Below are positions 38,187 to 47,417 of a stretch of 64,000 bases of DNA, in pieces. Under the pieces are notes generated by a model. It searched no databases and was not told the origin of the DNA. It saw only the letters and a list, made by a program, of their open reading frames with translations. How positions within the stretch are numbered: the stretch's first letter is position 1; each line of letters begins with the position of its first letter. A program made the position numbers and the translations under genes. The DNA comes from Salinicola avicenniae (lineage in GTDB: Bacteria; Pseudomonadota; Gammaproteobacteria; Pseudomonadales; Halomonadaceae): contig NZ_JAKQZC010000005.1 in the NCBI RefSeq assembly GCF_023736115.1, positions 310,001 to 374,000 on the forward strand, in the 5' to 3' direction.

Positions 38187-39581
38187 ATGAGCGACCCCGA
38201 CGAAGGCACCGACGAGCTTCGGGAAGCCCGTGTTTTTCTGCAGGAACACCCTCGAATTCAGAGCGTCGACTTTCTGATCAGCGACCTCAATGGCGTGCTG
38301 CGCGGCAAGCGTGTCCCCCGCGAGAACGTACTCAACGTGTTGACCTCGGGCATGCGCCTGCCAGCATCCGTCTTCGCCCTGGATATCTGCGGCAATACCA
38401 TCGAGGAGACGGGCCTGGGACTTTCCTCGGGCGATGGTGATCGTCGCTGCCGCCCTGTCGCCGGCACCCTGGTCGCCGCCCCCTGGGCGCGGCGCGACAA
38501 CCAGGCCCAGATGCTGATGACCATGGAAGAAGCCGACGGGGCGCCCTTCGCCTGCGATCCGCGTCATCTGCTGTCGCGTCTCGTCGAACGTTTCCATGCA
38601 CTGGCATTGACACCGGTGATTGCCGTCGAGCTCGAGTTCTATCTGATCGACCGCGAACGCGACGGTGTCGGCGCTCCCCAGCCACCGCGCTCGCCGGCAA
38701 CCGGCGAGCGTGCCAGCCAAAGCCAGCTCTACTCGATGACCGAGCTGGACGAATACGCCGACTTCCTGGAAGACATTACCGCGGCGGCGCGCCGGCAAAG
38801 ACTGCCCATAGACACCGCGCTGAAGGAGTGCGCGCCCGGACAGTTCGAGGTCAACCTGCTGCACCACGCTGATGTCCTGCGCGCCTGCGACGAAGCGGTC
38901 ATGCTCAAGCGCCTGATCAAGGGCGTCGCGCTCCGCCACGGGTTCGAAGCCACCTTCATGGCCAAGCCTTACAGTCAGGAAGCCGGCAACGGCACGCATG
39001 TGCACATCAGCTTGCTGGATAGCGCCGGTCGAAATGTCTTTGCCTCCGGCGATGACGATCCGCTCGGCAGCGTCGTCCTGAAACAGGCCATTGCCGGGCT
39101 GGTCGAACTGATGCCGGCATCGATGGCAATTTTCGCGCCCAACCTCAACTCCTATCGGCGCTTTCAACCCCACCTCTACGTACCCATGGCACCGACATGG
39201 GGGTTCGACAACCGCTCTGTCGCGCTGCGGATTCCATCGGGCAGCGCCCAGGCTCGTCGGATCGAGCATCGAGTTGCCGGTGCCGATGCCAACCCTTATC
39301 TCCTGGTGGCAGCCATGCTCACCGGTATCGACTATGGCCTGCAGCATCGGCTGACACCGCCGCCACCGATCTGCGGCAATGCCTACGAGCAGGTCGTCGA
39401 GCCCAGCTTGCCGATCAGCTGGCCTCAGGCCCTGGAGGCATGGCACGAGAGCGCGGCCTTCGCCGAGCGCTTTGGCGCGATCTTTCACGGCGTCTACCAT
39501 GCGAATCGACGGGCCGAATACGAACTCTCCCGGCAAGCCATCAGTGCGCTGGAGTATCGCTGGTATTTGCGCAATGTCTGA
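38187..39581 (+). CDS. Gamma-glutamylpolyamine synthetase, GS-like (first copy)
   Basis: A 464-residue member of the glutamine-synthetase superfamily close to PuuA/SpuB, which ligate glutamate to putrescine or other polyamines using ATP. GS metal and substrate residues are present: AVELEFYLID, GNGTHVHISLLD, the NSYRRFQPHLYVP segment, GFDNRSVALR and RVAGADANPYLL. It starts at 38187 without a clear Shine-Dalgarno and opens the operon ahead of the ABC genes. It is distinctly different from the second copy at 43743-45107, so the two probably prefer different amines. Exact substrate inferred. Confidence 0.85.
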   Translation: MSDPDEGTDELREARVFLQEHPRIQSVDFLISDLNGVLRGKRVPRENVLNVLTSGMRLPASVFALDICGNTIEETGLGLSSGDGDRRCRPVAGTLVAAPWARRDNQAQMLMTMEEADGAPFACDPRHLLSRLVERFHALALTPVIAVELEFYLIDRERDGVGAPQPPRSPATGERASQSQLYSMTELDEYADFLEDITAAARRQRLPIDTALKECAPGQFEVNLLHHADVLRACDEAVMLKRLIKGVALRHGFEATFMAKPYSQEAGNGTHVHISLLDSAGRNVFASGDDDPLGSVVLKQAIAGLVELMPASMAIFAPNLNSYRRFQPHLYVPMAPTWGFDNRSVALRIPSGSAQARRIEHRVAGADANPYLLVAAMLTGIDYGLQHRLTPPPPICGNAYEQVVEPSLPISWPQALEAWHESAAFAERFGAIFHGVYHANRRAEYELSRQAISALEYRWYLRNV

Positions 39582-39689
39582 GCGACCGAAGCCGCCCCCT
39601 GGCTGCCGAACGCGACCGAACCATCGGCAGACCGCTCTCACGGCTCGACACCTCGGAACGCCTCCAACGGCAACAGGAACCCGTGACTG

Positions 39690-40811
39690 ATGAACGAGTC
39701 TTCCTCCGCGATCGTCTCCCCGGAATCAACAACCGCTATTGGGGGACAGGCACGCGATGCGTCGGCGATCACGCTGACGAACCTGCACAAACGCTTCGGC
39801 CACGACGCTATCGCGCTCGAGGGCGTCGATCTCGATATCCACGCCGGCGAGTTCTTCACCCTGCTGGGCCCCTCCGGCTGCGGCAAGACTACGCTACTAC
39901 GCATCCTGGCGGGGCTTGAAGCGCCTGACCAAGGCAGCCTGACGATTGGCGGTCACCCCGTGACCGACACGCCGCCTCACCTGCGCAGCGTCAATACGGT
40001 ATTTCAGTCCTACGCGCTGTTTCCGCATTTGTCGGTACGCGACAACCTCGCCTTTGGTCTGCGCATGAAAGGCATGGCCGCCGCGGCGCGACGCCAACGC
40101 GTCGACGATATCGCCGAGTTCATCAAACTGGGGGCCCTGCTCGAGCGCCGCATCGATCAGCTCTCCGGCGGCCAGCGCCAGCGCGTGGCCCTGGCACGAG
40201 CCCTGGTCTGTGAGCCCGACGTGCTGCTGCTTGACGAGCCGCTCTCGGCGCTGGATGCGGGACTGCGCTCACAGCTTCAGGTCGAACTGCAGCGCACCCA
40301 GAAACGGCTCGGCATGACCTTTGTCTTCGTCACGCACGACCAGGAAGAGGCAATGGTCATGTCGGATCGCATCGCCGTGCTCGATGGTGGCGTGATCCAG
40401 CAGGTTGGCCCGCCGGCCGACGTCTATGAGCGGCCGGTGAATGCGTTCGTGGCGCGCTTCATGGGGCACGTCAATCTGTTCGAGATCTACGCCGCCGATG
40501 GCAACCAGGCCCACACCGCACTCGGCTGGCTGACGCTGCCCCGCTCGCTCGCCCCCGAGGAGCGCAAGGGAGTATTGCTGATTCGCCAGGAGGTGATCGA
40601 ACTGGACGCCGATGCCACGGAGAATGCCAACGCCCTGACAGCGACGGTCCGCGAGCGTCTCTATCGTGGCAGCCGCATCGAGTATCGTCTCGATGTCGGC
40701 GGTGTCACTCTGATGGCGACCGCCAGCAATCTTGGTCAGCGTCTGCACTCGGTCGGCGACCAGGTCAAGGTCAGCATCTTTGCGGACGATATCGTCAGGC
40801 TCGATGCCTGA
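39690..40811 (+). CDS. Polyamine ABC transporter ATP-binding protein (PotA/PotG/SpuF type)
   Basis: A 373-residue ABC ATPase. Walker A is GPSGCGKTT, the signature LSGGQRQRVALARAL and Walker B with D-loop VLLLDEPLSALD, all canonical. The C-terminal TOBE_2 domain is typical of polyamine and related importers. AGGAA precedes the ATG. It energises import through the two following permeases; the substrate is assigned from the neighbouring ligases and binding proteins. Confidence 0.9.
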   Translation: MNESSSAIVSPESTTAIGGQARDASAITLTNLHKRFGHDAIALEGVDLDIHAGEFFTLLGPSGCGKTTLLRILAGLEAPDQGSLTIGGHPVTDTPPHLRSVNTVFQSYALFPHLSVRDNLAFGLRMKGMAAAARRQRVDDIAEFIKLGALLERRIDQLSGGQRQRVALARALVCEPDVLLLDEPLSALDAGLRSQLQVELQRTQKRLGMTFVFVTHDQEEAMVMSDRIAVLDGGVIQQVGPPADVYERPVNAFVARFMGHVNLFEIYAADGNQAHTALGWLTLPRSLAPEERKGVLLIRQEVIELDADATENANALTATVRERLYRGSRIEYRLDVGGVTLMATASNLGQRLHSVGDQVKVSIFADDIVRLDA

Positions 40812-40833
40812 CACCGATGCCCAGGGAGCCCAC

Positions 40834-41757
40834 ATGGCAGAATCGCCCTTTCCGCTGGCGGCGCATAGCCGCTCGATCTCACCGGATACGCGCCACCTTT
40901 TATGGAGTATCGCGCCCGGTGCGATCTGGATCGTGATATTCCTGGTGCTGCCAAGTCTCTACCTGATCGGCGTCGCCTTCATGACCAACGGCGCCTACGG
41001 TCAGCCGCAGATGCCGTTGACACTGGACGCTTTTCGCCAGCTCGCGGGCTTCGGCTTCCTGGGCTGGAGCCCGGGCAATCTCTACACGCTGCTGCGCTCG
41101 CTGTGGCAGACGGTCGTCGCCACAGGACTCGTCATCCTGATCGCCTATCCGCTGGCGTATTACATTTCGACCTGCCGCGAGAAATGGCGCGCGATCATGC
41201 TGTTGGCCGTAGTGGTGCCATCCTGGACCAATCAGGTCATTCGCGCCTTCGGCTGGATGAACCTGCTGTCGCCGGGTACCCCGATGGCGGAAACGGCCCA
41301 GTTTCTCGGCCTGATCCCGCCCAATATGGGCCTTTACCCCTCTAACTTCGCGGTCACGCTCGGGCTGATCTACAATTTTCTCCCGTTCATGGTGCTGCCG
41401 CTGTATGCCGCCTTCGAAAAACTGGACCTGAGCCTCGTCGAGGCCGCTCGCGATCTGTATGCCTCTCCCGTCAGCGCCTTCCGCCACGCGGTCTTTCCGC
41501 AGACGCTGGCGGGGCTGCTGGCCGGAACCGTGCTGGTGTCGATCCCGGCCTTCGGCATGTACGTGGTTCCCGAACTCCTCGGCGGCGGACGCGCGATGAT
41601 GCTTGGCAACCTGGTCGCCAACCAGTTCGCCGGCGGTTCCAACTGGCCGCTGGGCGCCGCCGGCGCATTGATCATGCTGCTGGCCACGCTGGGCGGACTC
41701 TATGCGATGCGCAAGGTGGGCAAGCGCCTGGGCGGCGGCGAGGAGGTGGTGATATGA
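40834..41757 (+). CDS. Polyamine ABC transporter permease (PotH/SpuG type)
   Basis: Inner-membrane permease of about 307 residues with six helices. I use the ATG at 40834 (MAESPFPLAA), with AGGGAG 6 bases upstream; an earlier ATG at 40804 overlaps the ATPase stop but lacks a ribosome site. The EAA loop is LSLVEAARDLYASPVSAF. The N-terminal cytoplasmic extension matches PotH-like rather than PotB-like proteins. Confidence 0.88.
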   Translation: MAESPFPLAAHSRSISPDTRHLLWSIAPGAIWIVIFLVLPSLYLIGVAFMTNGAYGQPQMPLTLDAFRQLAGFGFLGWSPGNLYTLLRSLWQTVVATGLVILIAYPLAYYISTCREKWRAIMLLAVVVPSWTNQVIRAFGWMNLLSPGTPMAETAQFLGLIPPNMGLYPSNFAVTLGLIYNFLPFMVLPLYAAFEKLDLSLVEAARDLYASPVSAFRHAVFPQTLAGLLAGTVLVSIPAFGMYVVPELLGGGRAMMLGNLVANQFAGGSNWPLGAAGALIMLLATLGGLYAMRKVGKRLGGGEEVVI

Positions 41758-42563
41758 GAACCTCTCGCTTCCGCCGTGGTCTGGCGCTGTTCTGGTGGCT
41801 GATCGTGGCCTTTCTGTATTTGCCGCTGGCAGTCATCGTCTTCTACTCATTCAACGCCGCCAACAGTGCCGCCTACTTCGCCGGCTTCTCGCTGCGCTGG
41901 TACCAACGCTTGGCGCACAACGACCAGCTTCTGGGGGCACTCTCCAACTCGTTGATCCTGGGCATCGCCTCCTCCCTGATAGCGCTGATCGTCGGCACCC
42001 TCATCGGCTATGGCCTCTATCGCCACCGCGCACGCCGCCTCGGCTGGCTCATCGTGCTGATCTACCTGCCGATCGTGATGCCGGATATTGTCTTCGGCAT
42101 CTCGGAAATGACCTTCTTCGTCACGCTAGAGCGCCACTTCGGCGTCCTCGGGCCCAGCCTCCTGACGATGATCATCGCCCATGTCACGTTCCAGCTCCCC
42201 TTTGTCGCGCTGATCGTCTACTCGCGATTCGTCGGCCTGGACCCGACGCTGTTCGAAGCGGCCAAGGACCTGTATGCCTCCCCCTGGCAGCGGGCCCGTC
42301 ACTTCCTCTTGCCCACGTTGAAACCCTCTCTGATCGCGGCGTTCTTCCTCTCGTTCACCCTATCGGTGGACGACTTCGTGATCAGTTTCTTCACCGCCGG
42401 CCCGGAAAATGCCACGTTACCTATCTACATCTGGGGCGCGATTCGCCGCGGCGTCTCGCCGGAGATCAACGCCATCGCCACCCTGATGATCGCGACGGTC
42501 ATGCTGGCCGCCATCCTCAGTCTGCTGTTCAATCGTCGTGATCGCCCCGGTCGCGATTCATGA
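41754..42563 (+). CDS. Polyamine ABC transporter permease (PotI/SpuH type)
   Basis: Second permease subunit, 269 residues and six helices, starting in an ATGA overlap with the previous gene. The EAA loop is PTLFEAAKDLYASPWQRA. The typical late segment LSVDDFVISFFTAGP of PotC/PotI proteins is present, which marks this family strongly. Confidence 0.9.
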   Translation: MRTSRFRRGLALFWWLIVAFLYLPLAVIVFYSFNAANSAAYFAGFSLRWYQRLAHNDQLLGALSNSLILGIASSLIALIVGTLIGYGLYRHRARRLGWLIVLIYLPIVMPDIVFGISEMTFFVTLERHFGVLGPSLLTMIIAHVTFQLPFVALIVYSRFVGLDPTLFEAAKDLYASPWQRARHFLLPTLKPSLIAAFFLSFTLSVDDFVISFFTAGPENATLPIYIWGAIRRGVSPEINAIATLMIATVMLAAILSLLFNRRDRPGRDS

Positions 42564-42583
42564 CCTTCAGGAGAGTTGCCTCG

Positions 42584-43657
42584 ATGCCCACAACAACCAT
42601 CACGAAGTCGCTATTCGTCGCGCTCGCCGGCGGTCTGCTGGCTGGCCCGGTCAGTGCCCAGGAGGAGAATAAGCTATATCTCTTCAACTGGACGGAATAC
42701 ATGGATCCCGCGGTCATCCAGGCTTTCGAGGATCAGTACGACGTCGAAGTCGTCGAGAGTTACTACAACTCGTTGCCGGAAATGACCGCCAAACTCAACG
42801 CTGGCGGCGTGTCGCAATATGACATCATCGTGCCTTCCAACTACTACGTGCCACGGCTGATCCAGAGCGGTCTCGTCCAGCCGCTGGATAAATCGAAACT
42901 GTCGAATCTCGACAATGTCATGACGGAATTCGCCGACCCGGCCTACGATCCCGGCGCGCAATATTCGGTGCCTTATCAGTGGGGAACGAGCGGTATTGTC
43001 TACGACACCGACACCTTTCCCGACGCCCCGAAAAGCTGGTCACTGCTGTTCGACTCGGACGTCAATCCGGACCAGCCTTTTGCACTGATGGGCGATGGCC
43101 AGGTCACCATGGGCGCCGCTTGCGCCTATCTCGGCAACGGCTACGACTGTGACGATCCAGAGGCGTGGCAAGCGGCCGCCCGACTACTGCTGGATACGAA
43201 GCATCGTGCGACCTTCAGCGGCTTCACCGACGGTACCCCCGTACTGCAGCAGATTCAGCGCGGCGTAGTGCGAGCCGGCGTCTCCTACAACGGCGACTAC
43301 CTGCAGCAGAAGCAGGAAAACCCGGAAGCCTTCGAACATATCGCGTTCATGATCCCGGACGAAGGCACGGAGATGTGGGTCGATACCATGATGATTCCAG
43401 CCGAAGCGCCACATCCGACGCTGGCGCACCAGTTCATCGACTTTGTGCTGGATGCAGAGATAGGCGCTCAGCTCTCGAACTACATCTACTACGCCAGCCC
43501 CAACCGGGCAGCACAGCCGATGCTGGATACCGTACTGACCGAGCCGCCGGTATTGCCGACCGATTCGGACCGGGCGCGACTCGCCTTTACCCCGAGCCTC
43601 GACGGCCAGAACCTGCAGCACTTCCAGCAGCTCTGGAGCGAAGTGCAGTCACGCTAA
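42584..43657 (+). CDS. Polyamine-binding periplasmic protein (PotF/SpuD type), first copy
   Basis: A 357-residue solute-binding protein. I start at the ATG at 42584 (MPTTTITKSLF), with AGGAGAG upstream; the ATG at 42560 overlaps the permease stop. It has a signal peptide (cut after PVSAQ). The hallmark LYLFNWTEYMDPAVI at the mature start and YDIIVPSNYYVPRLI belong to polyamine binders. The later SVPYQWGTSGIVYDTD and VSYNGDY segments line the ligand cleft in relatives. About half-identical by eye to the second copy downstream. Confidence 0.88.
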   Translation: MPTTTITKSLFVALAGGLLAGPVSAQEENKLYLFNWTEYMDPAVIQAFEDQYDVEVVESYYNSLPEMTAKLNAGGVSQYDIIVPSNYYVPRLIQSGLVQPLDKSKLSNLDNVMTEFADPAYDPGAQYSVPYQWGTSGIVYDTDTFPDAPKSWSLLFDSDVNPDQPFALMGDGQVTMGAACAYLGNGYDCDDPEAWQAAARLLLDTKHRATFSGFTDGTPVLQQIQRGVVRAGVSYNGDYLQQKQENPEAFEHIAFMIPDEGTEMWVDTMMIPAEAPHPTLAHQFIDFVLDAEIGAQLSNYIYYASPNRAAQPMLDTVLTEPPVLPTDSDRARLAFTPSLDGQNLQHFQQLWSEVQSR

Positions 43658-43742
43658 CCTCGATAACGCGCGGTATCCGAAAGACCGCGCCGCGCTTTGC
43701 CTCGAGGCGGGCGTCATCGACCCGGCTTCAAAGGAAGGTGTC

Positions 43743-45107
43743 ATGAGCGATACGCAGCGTCACGTGCTCGAGGAGTGGTTCGACCGGCACGGCATCACCG
43801 AAGTGGAGTGCCTGGTCTCGGACCTGACCGGCATCCTCAAGGGCAAGATCATGCCTGCGGGCAAGTACCTGCGCGGCGGCCGTACCCGCTTGCCGGATTC
43901 CATCTTCATCCAGACCGTCACCGGCGGCTATCCGGACGATGACGACATCCGCTTCTGGAATCCGGCGGAGCTGGACATGCAACTGGTACCGGATCCCAAT
44001 TCGGCCTATCTGGTTCCCTGGGCCGACGATCCCACGGCACAGATCATCCACGACTGCCTCTACATGAACGGCGAACCGGTGGAGCTCTCGCCGCGTCACG
44101 TGCTCAAGCATGTTCTATCGCTCTACGAGGCGCGGGGCTGGCAGCCGATCATGGCGCCGGAGCTGGAGTTCTACCTGGTCAAGACCAACACTGACCCGGA
44201 CTATCCGCTGGAGCCACCCATCGGTCGTTCCGGCCGACAAGAGAGTAGCCGCCAGTCGTTTTCGATCGATGCGGTCAACGAATTCGATCCGCTGTTCGAG
44301 CAGATGTACGACTACTGCGAGGCCCAGCAGCTCGATATCGACACCTTGACCCACGAAGAAGGTGCCGGCCAGATGGAGGTGAACTTCCGTCACGGCGATC
44401 CACTGCGCCTCGCCGACCAGGTCGTCATCTTCAAGCGCACCCTGCGCGAGACAGCACTGCGCCATCAGATGTACGCCACCTTCATGGCCAAGCCGATGGC
44501 CAACGAACCCGGCAGCTCGATGCACCTGCACCAGAGCCTGATCGACCGCACCCAGGGCCATAACCTCTTCGCCGGCGAGGATGGACAACCCGCCGCCCTC
44601 TTCCATCACTATATTGGCGGGCTCCAGCAATACCTGCCGGCAGCGATGCCGTTCTTCGCCCCCAACGTGAACTCCTACCGTCGACTACTACCGGGCAGCA
44701 GCAACAGCTCGGTACCGATCAACACCGAGTGGGGATACGATAACCGTACGGTGGGCCTGCGCGTGCCGGTCGGCTCCCCGTCGGGTACCCGCGTGGAAAA
44801 CCGTCTCGCCGGAGCTGACGCCAACCCCTATCTGGTCATGGCGGCATCACTCGCCTGCGGCTATCTCGGCATGCTGGCACAGCTCGAACCGCGAGCCCCA
44901 CTCACCGGCTCGGCCTGGGCCGCTGGACATACCCTGCCGGATGACATGGGCCCCGCGCTCAACGCGCTGGGCGACTGCGCGCCCCTCGCCGACTTGCTCG
45001 GCGAGCGTTTTACCCGCAGCTATCTCGCGGTCAAGCGCGCCGAGCACTCTGCCTACTTTCGCGTCATCAGCTCCTGGGAGCGAGAGCATCTGCTGCTGCG
45101 CGTCTAA
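43743..45107 (+). CDS. Gamma-glutamylpolyamine synthetase, GS-like (second copy)
   Basis: A 454-residue GS-superfamily ligase of the PuuA/SpuB group with a strong AAGGAAGG ribosome site. GS motifs are PELEFYLVK, GSSMHLHQSLID, NSYRRLLPGSSNSS, GYDNRTVGLRVP and RLAGADANPYLV. It is closer to SpuB-like enzymes than the first copy. It sits between the two binding-protein genes, so uptake and glutamylation genes alternate along the transcript. The glutamylated product would then be oxidised by PuuB-like enzymes. Confidence 0.87.
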   Translation: MSDTQRHVLEEWFDRHGITEVECLVSDLTGILKGKIMPAGKYLRGGRTRLPDSIFIQTVTGGYPDDDDIRFWNPAELDMQLVPDPNSAYLVPWADDPTAQIIHDCLYMNGEPVELSPRHVLKHVLSLYEARGWQPIMAPELEFYLVKTNTDPDYPLEPPIGRSGRQESSRQSFSIDAVNEFDPLFEQMYDYCEAQQLDIDTLTHEEGAGQMEVNFRHGDPLRLADQVVIFKRTLRETALRHQMYATFMAKPMANEPGSSMHLHQSLIDRTQGHNLFAGEDGQPAALFHHYIGGLQQYLPAAMPFFAPNVNSYRRLLPGSSNSSVPINTEWGYDNRTVGLRVPVGSPSGTRVENRLAGADANPYLVMAASLACGYLGMLAQLEPRAPLTGSAWAAGHTLPDDMGPALNALGDCAPLADLLGERFTRSYLAVKRAEHSAYFRVISSWEREHLLLRV

Positions 45108-45237
45108 GGCAGCGCTCAAGCCGGCAGCATCGACCTGATCGCCCGACCGATGCCACCCCGGATTCGCTTACCTGTCCATACCACCATCCGTCCGGTCAGC
45201 CACCATCGGCGAACCGGCCAGCCAGGGAGATCTCCGC

Positions 45238-46296
45238 ATGGTTCGCCTCACTCCGACGCTGCTGCTGCCGCTGACGCTATTGGCCACCAGCGCCCTTGCC
45301 CAGGAAAGCGACAAGCTCTACCTGTTCAACTGGACCGAGTACGCCGACCCCGAGGTGATTGCGGCGTTCGAGCGCGAGACTGGCGCCGAGGTCGTGCAGA
45401 GCTATTTCACGTCCAACGCCGAAATGTTTGCCAAGCTGGTCGCCGGTGGCGATGCACAATTCGACGTCGTGGTACCGACCGACTATTACGTGCCGAGACT
45501 GGTTGACGCCGGGCTGATCCAGCCACTGGTGGATGGCATTGAAGGTCGCAACCATCTGATGCCGGCGTTCCGTCAGCCCGACTACGATCCACTGGACCGT
45601 TTCAGTGTGCCGTATCTGTGGGGCGTCACCGGCATCGTCTACGATAGCGCCGTCTTCCCCGATCCCGCTCCCTCCTGGTCGCTACTGTTCGACCCCGAGG
45701 TCAACCCCGACCAACCCTTCGCGCTGCTCGGCGGCGATCCGCAGGTACTGTTCGGTATGGCTTGCGCCTACCAGGGCAACGGCTTCGACTGTACCGACCA
45801 GAGCGCCTGGATCGACGCCGCGAAACTCGTCAGCCAGACGCTCGATCGACCCAACTTCACCGGCTTTGCCGACAGCACGGCGGCTATCGACCAGGTCGCG
45901 CGCGGCGTCACTCGTGCCGCCGTTACCTACAGCGGCGATCTCGACTATCGCAAGGCCGATGCGCCACAGACCTACGCTTCGCTGAAGTTCTTCATCCCCG
46001 AAGAGGGCTCGCAACTAGGGGTCGATACGCTGGTCATTCCCCGCCGCGCGCGCCATCCGGAACTGGCCCGCGAATTCATCAGCTTCATGCTGCGACCCGA
46101 AAATGCCGCTCGCAGCGCCAGTTACGCCTATTACCGCACCCCGAATGCCGGTGCGCTGCCGTTGCTGGACGAACCGCTTCGCACGGCCTCCCAGCTTAAC
46201 GACGAGCAGCGCCTGCACCTCTCTGCCACGCCGGAACTGGCCGGCGATCAGCTGCAGCTGTTGCAGCAGTTGGCCACCGAGGCACGCAGCCGCTGA
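45238..46296 (+). CDS. Polyamine-binding periplasmic protein (SpuE/PotF type), second copy
   Basis: A 352-residue solute-binding protein with a signal peptide (cut near ALAQE) and AGGGAG before the ATG. It shares LYLFNWTEYADPEVI and VVPTDYYVPRL with the first copy, but differs in the cleft (YLWGVTGIVYD; VTYSGDL). No second permease set follows, so it presumably feeds the same ABC core with another polyamine, as SpuD and SpuE do in Pseudomonas. Confidence 0.87.
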   Translation: MVRLTPTLLLPLTLLATSALAQESDKLYLFNWTEYADPEVIAAFERETGAEVVQSYFTSNAEMFAKLVAGGDAQFDVVVPTDYYVPRLVDAGLIQPLVDGIEGRNHLMPAFRQPDYDPLDRFSVPYLWGVTGIVYDSAVFPDPAPSWSLLFDPEVNPDQPFALLGGDPQVLFGMACAYQGNGFDCTDQSAWIDAAKLVSQTLDRPNFTGFADSTAAIDQVARGVTRAAVTYSGDLDYRKADAPQTYASLKFFIPEEGSQLGVDTLVIPRRARHPELAREFISFMLRPENAARSASYAYYRTPNAGALPLLDEPLRTASQLNDEQRLHLSATPELAGDQLQLLQQLATEARSR

Positions 46297-46584
46297 TCAT
46301 CGCCTGACCGCGACGTCAGTAACGGCGTTGCCGGTCAGCGACATCGCCACCGCGCATTGTGAAAACAGCGTTCAATAACCCACCTCCTTGGCACGTCCGC
46401 AGCCTGGCTGCACTAAACTGCAAAGCGTGATCCACTCGGGCCGTTCGCGCCCCAACGCGGCCGTCACCGCGAGGTCGATCACCTTGGAATGGGCGCTCAG
46501 GCGCCACCGCGACAGGGAAGTCGCCGCTATCAACAAGCCGCGCAGTGAGCGGCCAGGCCTTTCGCCAGGCCGTGAGGTTTTAAG
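46297..46584. other. Non-coding region upstream of the glycine-zipper gene
   Basis: Some 290 bp between the second binding-protein gene and the leader hairpin. It has several small GC-rich inverted repeats (for example around 46550-46575, AGGCC/GGCCT), but no recognisable terminator with a T-run. A short frame at 46388-46648 looks non-coding. Confidence 0.45.
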
Positions 46585-46625
46585 GATTCGCCCTGGAGAA
46601 CGAGCACCGTTCCAGCGGGCGAATC
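46585..46625 (+). promoter_or_regulatory. Large leader hairpin just before the ribosome site
   Basis: A 9-bp perfect outer stem (46585-46593 with 46617-46625), then small internal loops, a 2-bp step and a 5-bp inner stem (598-602 with 608-612 of this kilobase) close on a 5-base loop. The AGGAGG-rich ribosome site begins 1-2 bases after the stem, and the ATG follows at 46641. Such placement can affect ribosome access or mRNA stability. Confidence 0.6.
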
Positions 46626-46640
46626 GGGAGGAGGAGCATC

Positions 46641-47177
46641 ATGAATAAAGCGATCATCATCGGCAGCACGATTGCGGTGCTTGGCATCGGCGTCGGTGCC
46701 TACCAGGCCGGCAGCGATGAACCCGATTACGCCGACATCATCAGCGTCGAGCCGATCGTGGAGACCACCGAAACGCCGCGACAGGTGTGCGAGGATGTCA
46801 CCGTAACGCATCAACGCCCGGTTCAGGACGAACACAAGATCGCCGGCACCGCGATCGGTGCGATCGTCGGCGGCGTGGTGGGCAACCAATTCGGTGGCGG
46901 TAGCGGCAAGAAGATCATGACCGCTGCCGGGGCCGTCGGCGGCGGCATCGCGGGCAATCAGGTGCAGGGCCGCATGCAGCAGGGCGATACCTATACCACG
47001 ACCGAACAGCGGTGCAATACGGTGACCGACAGCCAGGACAACACCGTCGGCTACGCCGTACGCTACCGCTACGAGGGCGAAGTCCACGACGCACGGCTGG
47101 ACGACGAGCCCGAGGGAGATCGCGTGCTCATGCGCGACGGTCAACCGCAGTGGCAGGCCACTTCGCCGACGCCCTGA
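46641..47177 (+). CDS. Glycine-zipper 2TM domain envelope protein
   Basis: A 178-residue protein with an N-terminal hydrophobic segment (about 4-24) lacking a lipobox. A glycine-zipper domain with two membrane-spanning Gly repeats follows: TAIGAIVGGVVGNQFGGG and TAAGAVGGGIAGNQVQGR (about 70-115). A Cys at residue 54 (RQVCEDV) and another at about 129 (QRCNTV) could form a disulfide. It is related to the 17-kDa surface antigen/SlyB/YcfJ group, which affects outer-membrane stability. GGGAGGAGGAGC gives a very strong ribosome site. No evident link to polyamine genes other than position. Confidence 0.82.
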   Translation: MNKAIIIGSTIAVLGIGVGAYQAGSDEPDYADIISVEPIVETTETPRQVCEDVTVTHQRPVQDEHKIAGTAIGAIVGGVVGNQFGGGSGKKIMTAAGAVGGGIAGNQVQGRMQQGDTYTTTEQRCNTVTDSQDNTVGYAVRYRYEGEVHDARLDDEPEGDRVLMRDGQPQWQATSPTP

Positions 47178-47417
47178 ACGCAAGGCGCTACGGACTAGGC
47201 GTTACCCCATCTGCCAACGCGGCGATAGGCCACCGTCGCAGCGTTGGCATCCCCTCACGCGTCATGGCGACGGCCTCGTTGATCGAGCATTGTGACTTCC
47301 GCCCCCCGCGCTTTAGCGCTATCGTCGGCCGATGCCCACCGCTCGAGAGCCACCGTGGACCAGCGACCAATCGCCACCGACAACGCCATACCTTCCCGCG
47401 ATGATCGAAACCCCGTC

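Noticed and set aside
37848-39641. Minus-strand 597-codon frame
   Set aside because: It is antisense to the end of pfp and the first GS-like ligase, which has full catalytic motifs; long antisense frames are expected at this GC content.
46388-46648. Plus-strand 86-codon frame before the glycine-zipper gene
   Set aside because: Runs through the leader hairpin and lacks protein character; Arg- and Pro-rich as expected of random high-GC sequence.
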